Origin: DATLXU01 sp035575515
Lineage (GTDB): Bacteria > Acidobacteriota > Blastocatellia > UBA7656
Reading direction: 5' to 3'
NCBI GenBank assembly: GCA_035575515.1
Contig: DATLXU010000123.1
Coordinates: 1 to 17,669, forward strand
Length of the DNA: 17,669 bases
Position 1 is the stretch's first letter. The number at the start of each line of letters is the position of its first letter. The translations under genes and the position numbers were made by a program. The notes below the pieces were generated by a model. It had not been told where the DNA came from. It did no database searches and worked only from the letters and a program-made list of their open reading frames with translations. Positions 1 through 6,694 of this stretch are shown here, piece by piece.

Positions 1-117
1 GTGAACTTTCTGGTCAATTTGGTAGCTGGGCTGATTGCATACACGCATCGAGAGAAGAAGCCGTCGCTCGATATTCGGCCCAAAGAGTTGATACGATTGA
101 CTGCTATCGTTCTCTGA
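1..117 (+). CDS. Partial CDS, possible transposase C-terminal end
   Basis: Frame 1 is open from the window edge to a TGA at 115-117, giving 38 residues with no start in view. The peptide includes NFLVNLVAGLIAYTHREKKP followed by a basic tail. This reads like the C-terminal end of a DDE transposase: a hydrophobic helix with AGLIAY, then KKPSL. I recognise the style but cannot name the family. The neighbourhood fits a degraded insertion-sequence end, because no intact gene follows before 291. It could instead be the end of an unrelated small protein. Confidence 0.35.
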   Translation: MNFLVNLVAGLIAYTHREKKPSLDIRPKELIRLTAIVL

Positions 118-290
118 TCCTCTTATGTCGAACTCACGTTAAGAAATACCTGGCGCAGTATGTAGCGACCTATGAGGCAATGACCCAGGCGCTTCGGTCA
201 ATGCGAATATCATTCAACGGATGTGCTTCATCGAATCCCTTTCGCAGTTAAAGAAAACATGAGCCAGAAATAATACGATTAATTCCACGT
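118..290 (+). other. Non-coding remnant zone, possible broken gene fragments
   Basis: No intact gene lies here. One frame read from 141 gives a helical-looking peptide (KKYLAQYVATYEAMTQALRS). A different frame from about 200 gives NANIIQRMCFIESLSQLKKT ending in TGA at 260-262. Read together with one frameshift near 195-200, they look like the tail of a decayed gene. The stretch just before (near 126-140) may be the outer end of the element whose coding end is at 1-117. This is tentative: the two pieces could be chance open frames. Confidence 0.2.
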
Positions 291-1856
291 TTACAGCTTA
301 TTCTCACCGCGCACGTAATACTTAAAGGCCATCTTCGCCAGTTTCCAGACCTTGCCCCATTCGATCTTGCCCGCTTCGCCGCGAATCAATTGATTGATTA
401 TAAGCCCGCGCAGGTAGCGCCCTTCGCGCCTGAACATGAACCGCTTTGCATAGGGCCGCGCTACCTCGAAGAAGTTAAAGTCGGGATCGACCTGCGTGCC
501 GATGCCTTCGAGCGTCATCACAGCGCGGACGATGTAGGTGAAGCTGGCAGGAATTCGAAATGGAAATTCGTAAATCACCTGCGCGAGATCGAATAACAAC
601 TCTTTGAACTTCACATCGCGCAGCTTCAAGCTCAGGTAGCGGTCAAACAGCGATTCGATTATTGGCTTGAACCTGGTCTCTTCTTCCAGCGACAGCGCGA
701 TGAACCCGAGCCTAACCATGTCATCAACAAGTCCGTGAACGTCGCGCTCTACAGTGTGAAAGAAAGCATTGATAAGCTGGGATTGAAGCTCCATCGAAAG
801 CCGCCCGACCATGCCGAAATCGAAAAATGCCAGTCGCCCATCTCGCATCACGCGAAGGTTTCCAGGATGCGGGTCTGCGTGAAAGAAGCCGTCTTCGAGC
901 AACTGCTTCAGGTACGTGCGCGCCAGCAGCTTCACCACGTTGTGCGGATTGTGCCCCGCGGCAGTGAGCGCGCTAATGTCCGTCACCTTCATCCCTTCGA
1001 TGAACTCCATCACGATCAGTCGGCGCGTAGAAAAGATGTGATAGATGCGCGGGACGTAAACCTCTTTCCACTTGGCGAAGTTCTTACGGAAGACTTCGGC
1101 GTTGCGCGCCTCTTGCTCGTAGTCCGTCTCTTCGATGATCGTTGCGTGAAATTCATCAACAGAGCCTTCCCAGTCAATGCCGCGAATCAGGTTCGGGAAG
1201 CGCGCAAGTATTCGAGCTATCCGGCGCAGCACTCTGAGGTCGAAAGCAATATGCCCGGTGATATTTGGCCGTTGAATCTTGACCGCGACGACCTGACCCG
1301 TGCGCAGCCGCGCGCGATGAACCTGTCCGAGACTCGCCGCTGCGATTGGGCTGTCATCAAATTCGTCGAAGATGTCTTCAATCTTTGCGCGAAGCTCGCT
1401 TTCGACTATCGCGCGAGCTTGCTCCGAAGGAAAAGGCGGGACTTCGTCCTGTAGCTTTGCGAGTTCCTGAATGTACTCGATTGGCAGAAGGTCTGCGCGC
1501 GTCGCAAGCATCTGGCCCGTCTTAATGAATGTCGGGCCGAGCGCGATTATCTTGTCGCGCAGCACCGCGCCCTCGACGTGTTTGAGATCGGGCGAGCGAT
1601 CTTTCTTCCTGAACCGCCAGTCGCGCGAATTGACGGACACGCGCGCAAGAAAGAGGAACAGCGAGGCGAAGACGCGCGCGAGCCGCAAGTAGCCTCTCAG
1701 CCCAAAGCGCCGCTCGCCCTCAGTTGATTCAGCAGCTTTCAATTCATTGCTTGAATCAAGCGCGGCAGGTTGCGAGCTTACGGGAGCAATCTCAATGGAG
1801 GGAAATTGATCTTCCATCAAGCGGTTATACGAATTCTGATCGCGTGTCGTTGCCAC
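291..1856 (-). CDS. ABC1/AarF/UbiB family protein kinase-like ATPase
   Basis: 521 aa. It carries the atypical-kinase hallmarks of the ABC1/UbiB family. A KTGQ motif (K112-Q115) sits in LGPTFIKTGQMLATRADLLP, and an Ala-rich loop AAAS (172-175) replaces the usual Gly-rich loop. It also has the ATP-site Lys K193 in VAVKIQRP, HADPHPGN (326-333) and DFG (346-348). Family members support ubiquinone or other isoprenoid-lipid metabolism, usually at the membrane. No quinone-synthesis gene is adjacent, so the exact role is open. Unlike many UbiB proteins, no clear pair of C-terminal membrane helices is visible. The start is a GTG at 1856 without a good Shine-Dalgarno. An in-frame ATG at residue 14 is an alternative, and the first ~45 residues are low in conserved content. 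It lies 51 nt downstream of the Uma2 gene on the same strand. Confidence 0.9.
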   Translation of the reverse strand: MATTRDQNSYNRLMEDQFPSIEIAPVSSQPAALDSSNELKAAESTEGERRFGLRGYLRLARVFASLFLFLARVSVNSRDWRFRKKDRSPDLKHVEGAVLRDKIIALGPTFIKTGQMLATRADLLPIEYIQELAKLQDEVPPFPSEQARAIVESELRAKIEDIFDEFDDSPIAAASLGQVHRARLRTGQVVAVKIQRPNITGHIAFDLRVLRRIARILARFPNLIRGIDWEGSVDEFHATIIEETDYEQEARNAEVFRKNFAKWKEVYVPRIYHIFSTRRLIVMEFIEGMKVTDISALTAAGHNPHNVVKLLARTYLKQLLEDGFFHADPHPGNLRVMRDGRLAFFDFGMVGRLSMELQSQLINAFFHTVERDVHGLVDDMVRLGFIALSLEEETRFKPIIESLFDRYLSLKLRDVKFKELLFDLAQVIYEFPFRIPASFTYIVRAVMTLEGIGTQVDPDFNFFEVARPYAKRFMFRREGRYLRGLIINQLIRGEAGKIEWGKVWKLAKMAFKYYVRGENKL

Positions 1857-1907
1857 TTAAAAATTGTATGCGCTTGGTCGGAGGTTTTTCAAAGTTATTC
1901 GAGCGGA

Positions 1908-2486
1908 TTATGCCAAAGCAATGCGGTCATAAATCTCGGCCAGCGGAAGCTGGCAGTCAATCGAAGGGAGATAAAGCACGCTTGTGAGTCTTTCGACTTC
2001 CGTACAGGGCCAGGTGTCATCGGGCTGGCGAGAATAATGCTCCACGCGCGGCTTGTTCTGGTATACCAAAACGTAATCTTTCAGTGAAGCGGTCTGCGCC
2101 GTATAGCGCAGGAACTTCTCGCTTCGGTCGTAGCCTTCCGTAAAGGGCGATAGCACCTCAAAGATGACAGTTGGATTTACCAGAACGTCACGGTGCTTAT
2201 CGTGAAATACAGGCTCTCCGCACACAACCATCAAGTCGGGGTAAGCGAACAGCCCGCTGGAACCAGTGCGAACCCTCATGTTTGGTGAAAAGCCGCGGCA
2301 GGGTTTGTCTTTAAGTTGGGCATGAACAATACCGGCAAGGTTAAAGCGAATCGTGCTGTGTTCAGGGCTTTCGCCCGCCATCGCGTAGACGAAACCGTCC
2401 AGGTACTCGTGCCTGATTTCGGAAGCGCGTTCGAGCGCGAGGTAATCTTCGGGGGTGAAAATCGGAAATGTTCGCGGCAGGCTCAT
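1908..2486 (-). CDS. Uma2 family putative PD-(D/E)XK endonuclease (DUF820)
   Basis: 192 aa, the usual size for Uma2/DUF820 proteins. The N-terminus matches the family pattern (TPEDYLALERASEIRHEYLD, then GFVYAMAG). The nuclease-fold signature follows: PD (P83-D84) in the strand YPDLMVV, then E110 in PTVIFEVLSP, and the conserved D120...K124 in YDRSEKF. The start ATG at 2486 is supported by GGAGGT six nt upstream. Family members are often multicopy in genomes rich in mobile DNA, such as cyanobacteria. Their cellular role is unsettled, and nuclease activity is inferred from the fold. It sits alone between tyrS and the AarF-like gene with no toxin/antitoxin partner visible. Confidence 0.88.
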   Translation of the reverse strand: MSLPRTFPIFTPEDYLALERASEIRHEYLDGFVYAMAGESPEHSTIRFNLAGIVHAQLKDKPCRGFSPNMRVRTGSSGLFAYPDLMVVCGEPVFHDKHRDVLVNPTVIFEVLSPFTEGYDRSEKFLRYTAQTASLKDYVLVYQNKPRVEHYSRQPDDTWPCTEVERLTSVLYLPSIDCQLPLAEIYDRIALA

Positions 2487-2584
2487 AAGTTACCTCCATC
2501 AGCACACGCTATCTTTATCGGAGAGCAATCTCCATAGCAACAAGTGATTGCTGGAAGCCTTGCCATGAAATGCCCCGTAAGGTG

Positions 2585-3799
2585 TTACTTGAAAACGAGT
2601 CGCAGGAACTTTCGCTTTCCGACCTGAATCAACGCTTCTTCGCCCGCGTTCGCCCCAAGCTCGTGCTTCACGTCGCTGATTCGTTCTTTGTTGACGCGCA
2701 CGCTGCCCTGCATGATTAATCGCTGAGCTTCAGAAACCGAAGGCGCGAGTCCTTCAGCCGCCATCAATTTCACGAGCCTGACCGTGCCCGCAGGCTTTTC
2801 GATGACGGGAATATCCGCTGGAGCCTGATGCTCGCGGAATAGCCGGTCGAACTCTTCGCTGGCTTCGCGCGCTGCGGCCTCTGAATGAAAGTCAGCGACT
2901 ATCTTTCGGCCAAGCTCTGCCTTCACGTCGCGCGGGTGTCGCTCGCCTCGCGCGACGGCTTTCTTTAACTCTTCAACTTCGCGCGGCTGCATATCGGTCA
3001 GCAACTCGTAGTAGCGCCACATCAAATCGTCGCTGATTGACATGACCTTGCCGAACATCTCGCGCGGAGGCTCGGTGATGCCTATGTAATTGCCCAAGCT
3101 CTTTGACATCTTCTGCACGCCGTCGAGTCCTTCGAGTATCGGCGTGGTCATAATCAACTGCGGCTCCTTCACTCCGTACCCTTGCTGCACCTGACGCGCC
3201 ATCAGCAAGTTGAATTTCTGATCCGTGCCGCCAAGCTCGACATCGGCTTCGAGCGCGACCGAGTCGTAGCCTTGAGCCAGCGGGTAGAGCAATTCGTGAA
3301 TGCTTATCGGTGTCTGCGACTCGAACCGCTTGCGGAAATCGTCGCGTTCAAGCATCTGCGCAACGGTCGCCTTCGCCGCGAGCCTTATGAAATCATCGCC
3401 TTTGAAATTTGAAAACCACTCGCTGTTGAAACGAATCTCTGTGCGCGCAGGGTCGAGCAGCTTAAAGATTTGCTCTTTGTAAGTCTCAGCGTTCTCATTT
3501 ATCTGCTCGCGCGTGAGCGGCGGCCTTGTCGCAGACCTTCCAGTCGGGTCGCCAATCATTCCCGTGAAGTCGCCAATCAGAAAAATCACCTGATGGCCGA
3601 GCATCTGAAAATGGCGCATCTTGCGAATCAAGACCGTGTGGCCAACGTGCAGGTCCGGCGCGGTCGGATCAAACCCGGCTTTAACACGGAGCGGCTTGCC
3701 GGTCCGCTCAGCGCGTTCGAGCTTGCGCCGCAACTCCTCTTCCGGGATGCAGTCAACCGTTCCCTTTTTTAAGAAGGCAATCTGTTCGTCTATAGTCAT
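2585..3799 (-). CDS. tyrS: Tyrosyl-tRNA synthetase
   Basis: 404 aa. This class I synthetase charges tRNA-Tyr with tyrosine in the cytoplasm. The ATP-binding HIGH motif appears as HVGH (51-54) in PTAPDLHVGH, and KMSKS is at 230-234. The tyrosine pocket region (ELLYPLAQGYDS; ELGGTDQKFN) is intact, and a C-terminal S4 RNA-binding domain spans about 340-404 (SEAQRLIMQGSVRVN). The HVGH and KMSKS spacing, with the PTGRSATRPPLT segment, fits the TyrZ-like bacterial branch. The ATG at 3799 gives the family-typical N-terminus. The sequence immediately 5' of it is a 7-bp tandem repeat with no recognisable Shine-Dalgarno, which is odd for an essential gene. No T-box leader is apparent in the short 126-nt gap. 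Confidence 0.97.
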   Translation of the reverse strand: MTIDEQIAFLKKGTVDCIPEEELRRKLERAERTGKPLRVKAGFDPTAPDLHVGHTVLIRKMRHFQMLGHQVIFLIGDFTGMIGDPTGRSATRPPLTREQINENAETYKEQIFKLLDPARTEIRFNSEWFSNFKGDDFIRLAAKATVAQMLERDDFRKRFESQTPISIHELLYPLAQGYDSVALEADVELGGTDQKFNLLMARQVQQGYGVKEPQLIMTTPILEGLDGVQKMSKSLGNYIGITEPPREMFGKVMSISDDLMWRYYELLTDMQPREVEELKKAVARGERHPRDVKAELGRKIVADFHSEAAAREASEEFDRLFREHQAPADIPVIEKPAGTVRLVKLMAAEGLAPSVSEAQRLIMQGSVRVNKERISDVKHELGANAGEEALIQVGKRKFLRLVFK

Positions 3800-3800
3800 A

Positions 3801-3835
3801 GGTCAGTGGTCGGTGGTCAGTGATCGGTGGCCAGT
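3801..3835. repeat. Five tandem copies of a 7-bp repeat (GGTCRGT)
   Basis: The units are GGTCAGT, GGTCGGT, GGTCAGT, GATCGGT and GGCCAGT, directly abutting, and the array starts one base from the tyrS start codon. Two inverted copies (ACTGACC at 3906-3912, ACTTGTC at 3913-3919) lie at the other end of the same gap. The hairpin at 3849-3881 is therefore flanked by oppositely oriented copies. In the tyrS mRNA the array would form the sequence just 5' of the AUG. Confidence 0.85.
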
Positions 3836-3848
3836 TCAAAAGCTGATG

Positions 3849-3881
3849 CCTTGAAAATGGCTCTGGGAGCCTATTTCAAGG
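3849..3881. repeat. Palindromic hairpin element, copy 1
   Basis: The outer stem CCTTGAAA (3849-3856) pairs with TTTCAAGG (3874-3881). A 2x2 internal loop follows, then an inner stem GGCTC/GAGCC (3859-3863/3867-3871) closing a TGG loop. The same architecture and core occur at 13924-13954. Both copies lie between two leftward genes, shortly downstream of the upstream gene's stop. Neither strand shows a run of T after the stem, so it does not look like a classic intrinsic terminator. A REP-like dispersed repeat fits better. Confidence 0.75.
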
Positions 3882-3925
3882 TAACCGTCAATCTTTCAAC
3901 TAATCACTGACCACTTGTCACTGCT

Positions 3926-5629
3926 TCAATATCCAACAGGCACGCCGCCCAGTCGCGGGTCGGATGCGCCCAGTCGCATGCCGGTCTTTGGCTCGATCAT
4001 TATCCCTTCGGCATCGCCCATGTAGCCGGGACGTTCGGCGAATTTGTGGCCGCGCTTCTCAAGCGCCTTTCGCGTGTCGGCGTTCAAGCCCATCGGCTCC
4101 CATCGGACTTGATCGGGCATCCATTGATGATGAATTCGCGGCGCATCAATCGCCTGCTGAATGTTCATCTTGAAATCAATGATATTGACGATCACTTGAA
4201 GCACAGTGTTGATGATCGTTGGCCCGCCGGGACTCCCGATTGCGAAATAGACCTGACCGTCTTTCAAGACAATCGTCGGAGTCATCGCCGAAAGCGGGCG
4301 CTTGCGCGGCGCAATCGCATTGTTCTCGCTTTGAATCAATCCGTACATGTTCGGCGTGCCGGGCTTGGATGTAAAATCGTCCATCTCATCGTTCATCAAG
4401 ATGCCCGTGCCGCGAGCGGTCACGCCTGAGCCGTAGCTGTTGTTGAGCGTGTAAGTGTTCGACACGACGTTGCCTTCCGCGTCAATCACGGTGAAGTGCG
4501 TTGTGTTTTCCGATTCATACGCCTGCGGCTTGCCAGCTTTTATCTTCGAGCTTGGCGTTGCTTTTTCTTCGTCAATCGTTTTGATAAGCTCAGTAGCGTA
4601 CTTCTTCGAGATCATTCCGCCAACGGGGACCTTCACGAAATCAGCGTCGCCCATGTACTCAGCGCGGTCCGCGAACGCCCGCCGCTGCGCTTCGATTATC
4701 AGGTGAAGTGCGTCGGATGAACCCGGCCCGTACTGCGCGAGGTCGTAATGCTCAAGCATATTGAGCATCTCAAGCAGCGCCGCGCCGCCCGACGACGGCG
4801 GCGGCATCGTGATGATTTCATATCCGCGATAAGTCCCCTTGAGCGGCTGGCGGATCGTCGGCTCATACTCTTTCAGGTCGCGCTCGGTTATAAGCCCGCC
4901 GTTGGCTTTCATGTCTGCGACAATCATCTGCGCGGTCTTGCCTTCATAAAACTCGCGCGGCCCGTTGAGTTTCAATCGCATCAAAGTCGCGGCCAGCTCA
5001 GGCTGAACCAATCGCTCGCCTTCTTCATAGTACTTGCCGTTGCGCAGGAAGATTCGATTGCTGTCGGGAAATTTCGAGAGCAACTCTGAACTGCCTTTCA
5101 GGCTGCGCGCGGTGTGATAGTTGACGATGAAGCCTTCGGCTGCAAGCCTTCGCGCAGGCTCGACGACATCGGCCCATTTCAATTTGCCGTGACGCTTGAG
5201 CGCGAGCGCAAGCCCCGCGACCGTTCCCGGCACGCCGACAGATTTATAGCCGACTACCGAAGCGTCTTTGATGACGTTGCCGTCTTTATCGAGGTACATG
5301 TCGCGGCTTGCGGCCAGCGGCGCGCGCTCGCGGTAATCAATCACTTCAGTTGTTCCGTCAGCGCGGCGAATCATCATAAAGCCGCCGCCGCCGAGATTGC
5401 CCGCCGACGGCCACGTTACCGCTAGCGCAAGTCCGACGGCAACGGCTGCGTCAATCGCGTTGCCGCCGCGCTTCATCACCTCGACGCCTACGCGCGAAGC
5501 AAGCTCACTCGTTGAAGCGACCATGCCGTGTCGGGCGCGCACTGGCTCGCGCGAAGCGGCGCGCGGCACTATGGACGTTGACGCGATGATTAAGAAAATC
5601 AAAAAGTATGCGAAAGTTCGCCTGATCAT
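3926..5629 (-). CDS. ggt: Gamma-glutamyltransferase (exported, Ntn-hydrolase)
   Basis: 567 aa. It hydrolyses or transfers the gamma-glutamyl group of glutathione and related peptides, normally in the periplasm or outside the cell. Residues 1-25 form a signal peptide (MIRRTFAYFLIFLIIASTSI, then a PRAAS region). The glutamate-binding Arg is in DYRERAP (R100). The autoprocessing and nucleophile Thr is T376 in ENTTHFTVID, equivalent to Thr391 of the E. coli enzyme, and the oxyanion GSPGG is at 466-469 region. Length and domain order match the full precursor, which should self-cleave before T376. The ATG at 5629 has AGGA six nt upstream. That ribosome binding site directly abuts the inverted repeat at 5640. 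No glutathione-synthesis gene is nearby. Confidence 0.95.
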   Translation of the reverse strand: MIRRTFAYFLIFLIIASTSIVPRAASREPVRARHGMVASTSELASRVGVEVMKRGGNAIDAAVAVGLALAVTWPSAGNLGGGGFMMIRRADGTTEVIDYRERAPLAASRDMYLDKDGNVIKDASVVGYKSVGVPGTVAGLALALKRHGKLKWADVVEPARRLAAEGFIVNYHTARSLKGSSELLSKFPDSNRIFLRNGKYYEEGERLVQPELAATLMRLKLNGPREFYEGKTAQMIVADMKANGGLITERDLKEYEPTIRQPLKGTYRGYEIITMPPPSSGGAALLEMLNMLEHYDLAQYGPGSSDALHLIIEAQRRAFADRAEYMGDADFVKVPVGGMISKKYATELIKTIDEEKATPSSKIKAGKPQAYESENTTHFTVIDAEGNVVSNTYTLNNSYGSGVTARGTGILMNDEMDDFTSKPGTPNMYGLIQSENNAIAPRKRPLSAMTPTIVLKDGQVYFAIGSPGGPTIINTVLQVIVNIIDFKMNIQQAIDAPRIHHQWMPDQVRWEPMGLNADTRKALEKRGHKFAERPGYMGDAEGIMIEPKTGMRLGASDPRLGGVPVGY

Positions 5630-5639
5630 GTTTCATCCT

Positions 5640-5774
5640 GTAGTGGCAGGGCTTGTCCCTGCCCGAATTGGCCGAAAGCTAATGACAGACATTTGCCATC
5701 GGCTAATTTGATTAATGCGTGATTCTTTTCATCGTGCTTCGCACATTCCGGGCAGGGACAAGCCCTGCCACTAC
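5640..5774. repeat. 135-bp unit bounded by 26-bp perfect inverted repeats (REPIN/MITE-like)
   Basis: The left arm 5640-5665 is exactly the reverse complement of the right arm 5749-5774. The match continues for three more pairs after a one-base bulge. Each arm is itself a hairpin: GGCAGGG, loop CTTGT, CCCTGCC. About 83 bp of unrelated sequence lies between the arms, and no coding is seen inside. The right arm overlaps the stop codon of the prepilin peptidase gene, and the left arm touches the ribosome binding site of ggt. Paired self-complementary arms in opposite orientation are the layout of a REPIN or small MITE. No clear target-site duplication is visible. Confidence 0.85.
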
Positions 5775-6613
5775 TGATACATCCCAACATACCACGCGAT
5801 TATTTGTCGTCCAACGAAGAGAGCGATTATTCCCGCCGGTCCTAAGAACACGCCAAAGGGAATCTCCATCTTCATATTACCACCGCGCGTCGCGATTAAC
5901 AGTATGCCAATTATCGAGCCGAGCAGCGAGCCTATGAAGATTGTCAGCAGCGTTAATTGCCATCCCAAAAATGCGCCGACCATCATCATCATCTTCGCAT
6001 CGCCTAAACCCATGCCTTCGACTTTGCGCAATCTAAGATAGGCTTCGCGCACAAGCCACAGGCTTCCGCCGCCGACAATCGCGCCCATCGCAGAACTGAT
6101 AAGCGCAACTCCCCAGTCGGGCGCTCCCTCAATCCCGAACATCCTGCGCGCGTTCGCAAGCGTCGCAGGGTCGGGCGCGACCGCGCGCAGTATGAGCAAT
6201 ATGATGAATCCCGGATAAGTTATTCGATTTGGAAGAAGCTTATGGCGAAGATCAATGAATACGAGCGGCACGATGAGCGAGACGAATATTACGTCTGCAA
6301 GCAGCATGAGCGAGCGCCCGTCTTTGAGGAATGCCAGCAGGTAAAGCGAGGCGACGAGCAGCTCAACTGCGGGATAAACTGGCGAGATGGCTACTCGACA
6401 GTTTCTGCACCGGCCTCCGAGTATCGCGTAGCTCAAAACGGGGATGTTGTCGTAAGGCTTGATTGCGGCATTGCACGCCGGGCAATGCGAGCCGGGCCAT
6501 ACGATTGATTCGCGGCGCGGCAACCGATAGATGACTACGTTGAGAAAGCTGCCGATTAAAAGGCCGAAAAGAAACAGACAGACGCCGATGAAATAATCAG
6601 GGATATATTCCAT
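5771..6613 (-). CDS. pilD: Type IV prepilin peptidase / N-methyltransferase (A24 family)
   Basis: 280 aa polytopic membrane protein. It cleaves the leader of type IV pilin and type II secretion pseudopilin precursors and N-methylates the new N-terminus. The N-terminal domain holds GSFLNVVIYRLP and the zinc-binding cysteine pairs C44/C47 and C69/C72. The two catalytic aspartates are D121 in FIDLRHKLLPN and D205 in GMGLGDAKMM. About seven to eight membrane segments fit the sequence. The ATG at 6613 is preceded by AAAGG with a six-nt spacer. No pilus genes are adjacent, so pilC/pilB-type partners must lie elsewhere. The symbol could equally be gspO. Confidence 0.95.
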   Translation of the reverse strand: MEYIPDYFIGVCLFLFGLLIGSFLNVVIYRLPRRESIVWPGSHCPACNAAIKPYDNIPVLSYAILGGRCRNCRVAISPVYPAVELLVASLYLLAFLKDGRSLMLLADVIFVSLIVPLVFIDLRHKLLPNRITYPGFIILLILRAVAPDPATLANARRMFGIEGAPDWGVALISSAMGAIVGGGSLWLVREAYLRLRKVEGMGLGDAKMMMMVGAFLGWQLTLLTIFIGSLLGSIIGILLIATRGGNMKMEIPFGVFLGPAGIIALFVGRQIIAWYVGMYQ

Positions 6614-6694
6614 TAATGCCTTTCCAAAATAAATAATCAGCAGGAGAGAATAATAAATGCTGTCGCGTTGCTTGTCACTACTTCAATGCGGCGA

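Noticed and set aside
735..1454. A 239-codon plus-strand frame inside the AarF-like gene
   Set aside because: It is a shadow of a well-supported kinase-like gene on the other strand. Its translation is rich in Arg/His with no recognisable motif.
1908..2486. The Uma2 gene as part of a defence or toxin-antitoxin system
   Set aside because: It stands alone between housekeeping genes with no partner gene, and family members are common as solitary genes.
3801..3835. The regular repeats upstream of tyrS as a CRISPR array
   Set aside because: Units are 7 bp and directly abutting with no spacers, and no cas gene is present.
3800..3925. A T-box riboswitch for tyrS
   Set aside because: The gap is short and made of tandem and palindromic repeats. 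No T-box consensus (TGGNACCGCG-like) or specifier stem was seen.
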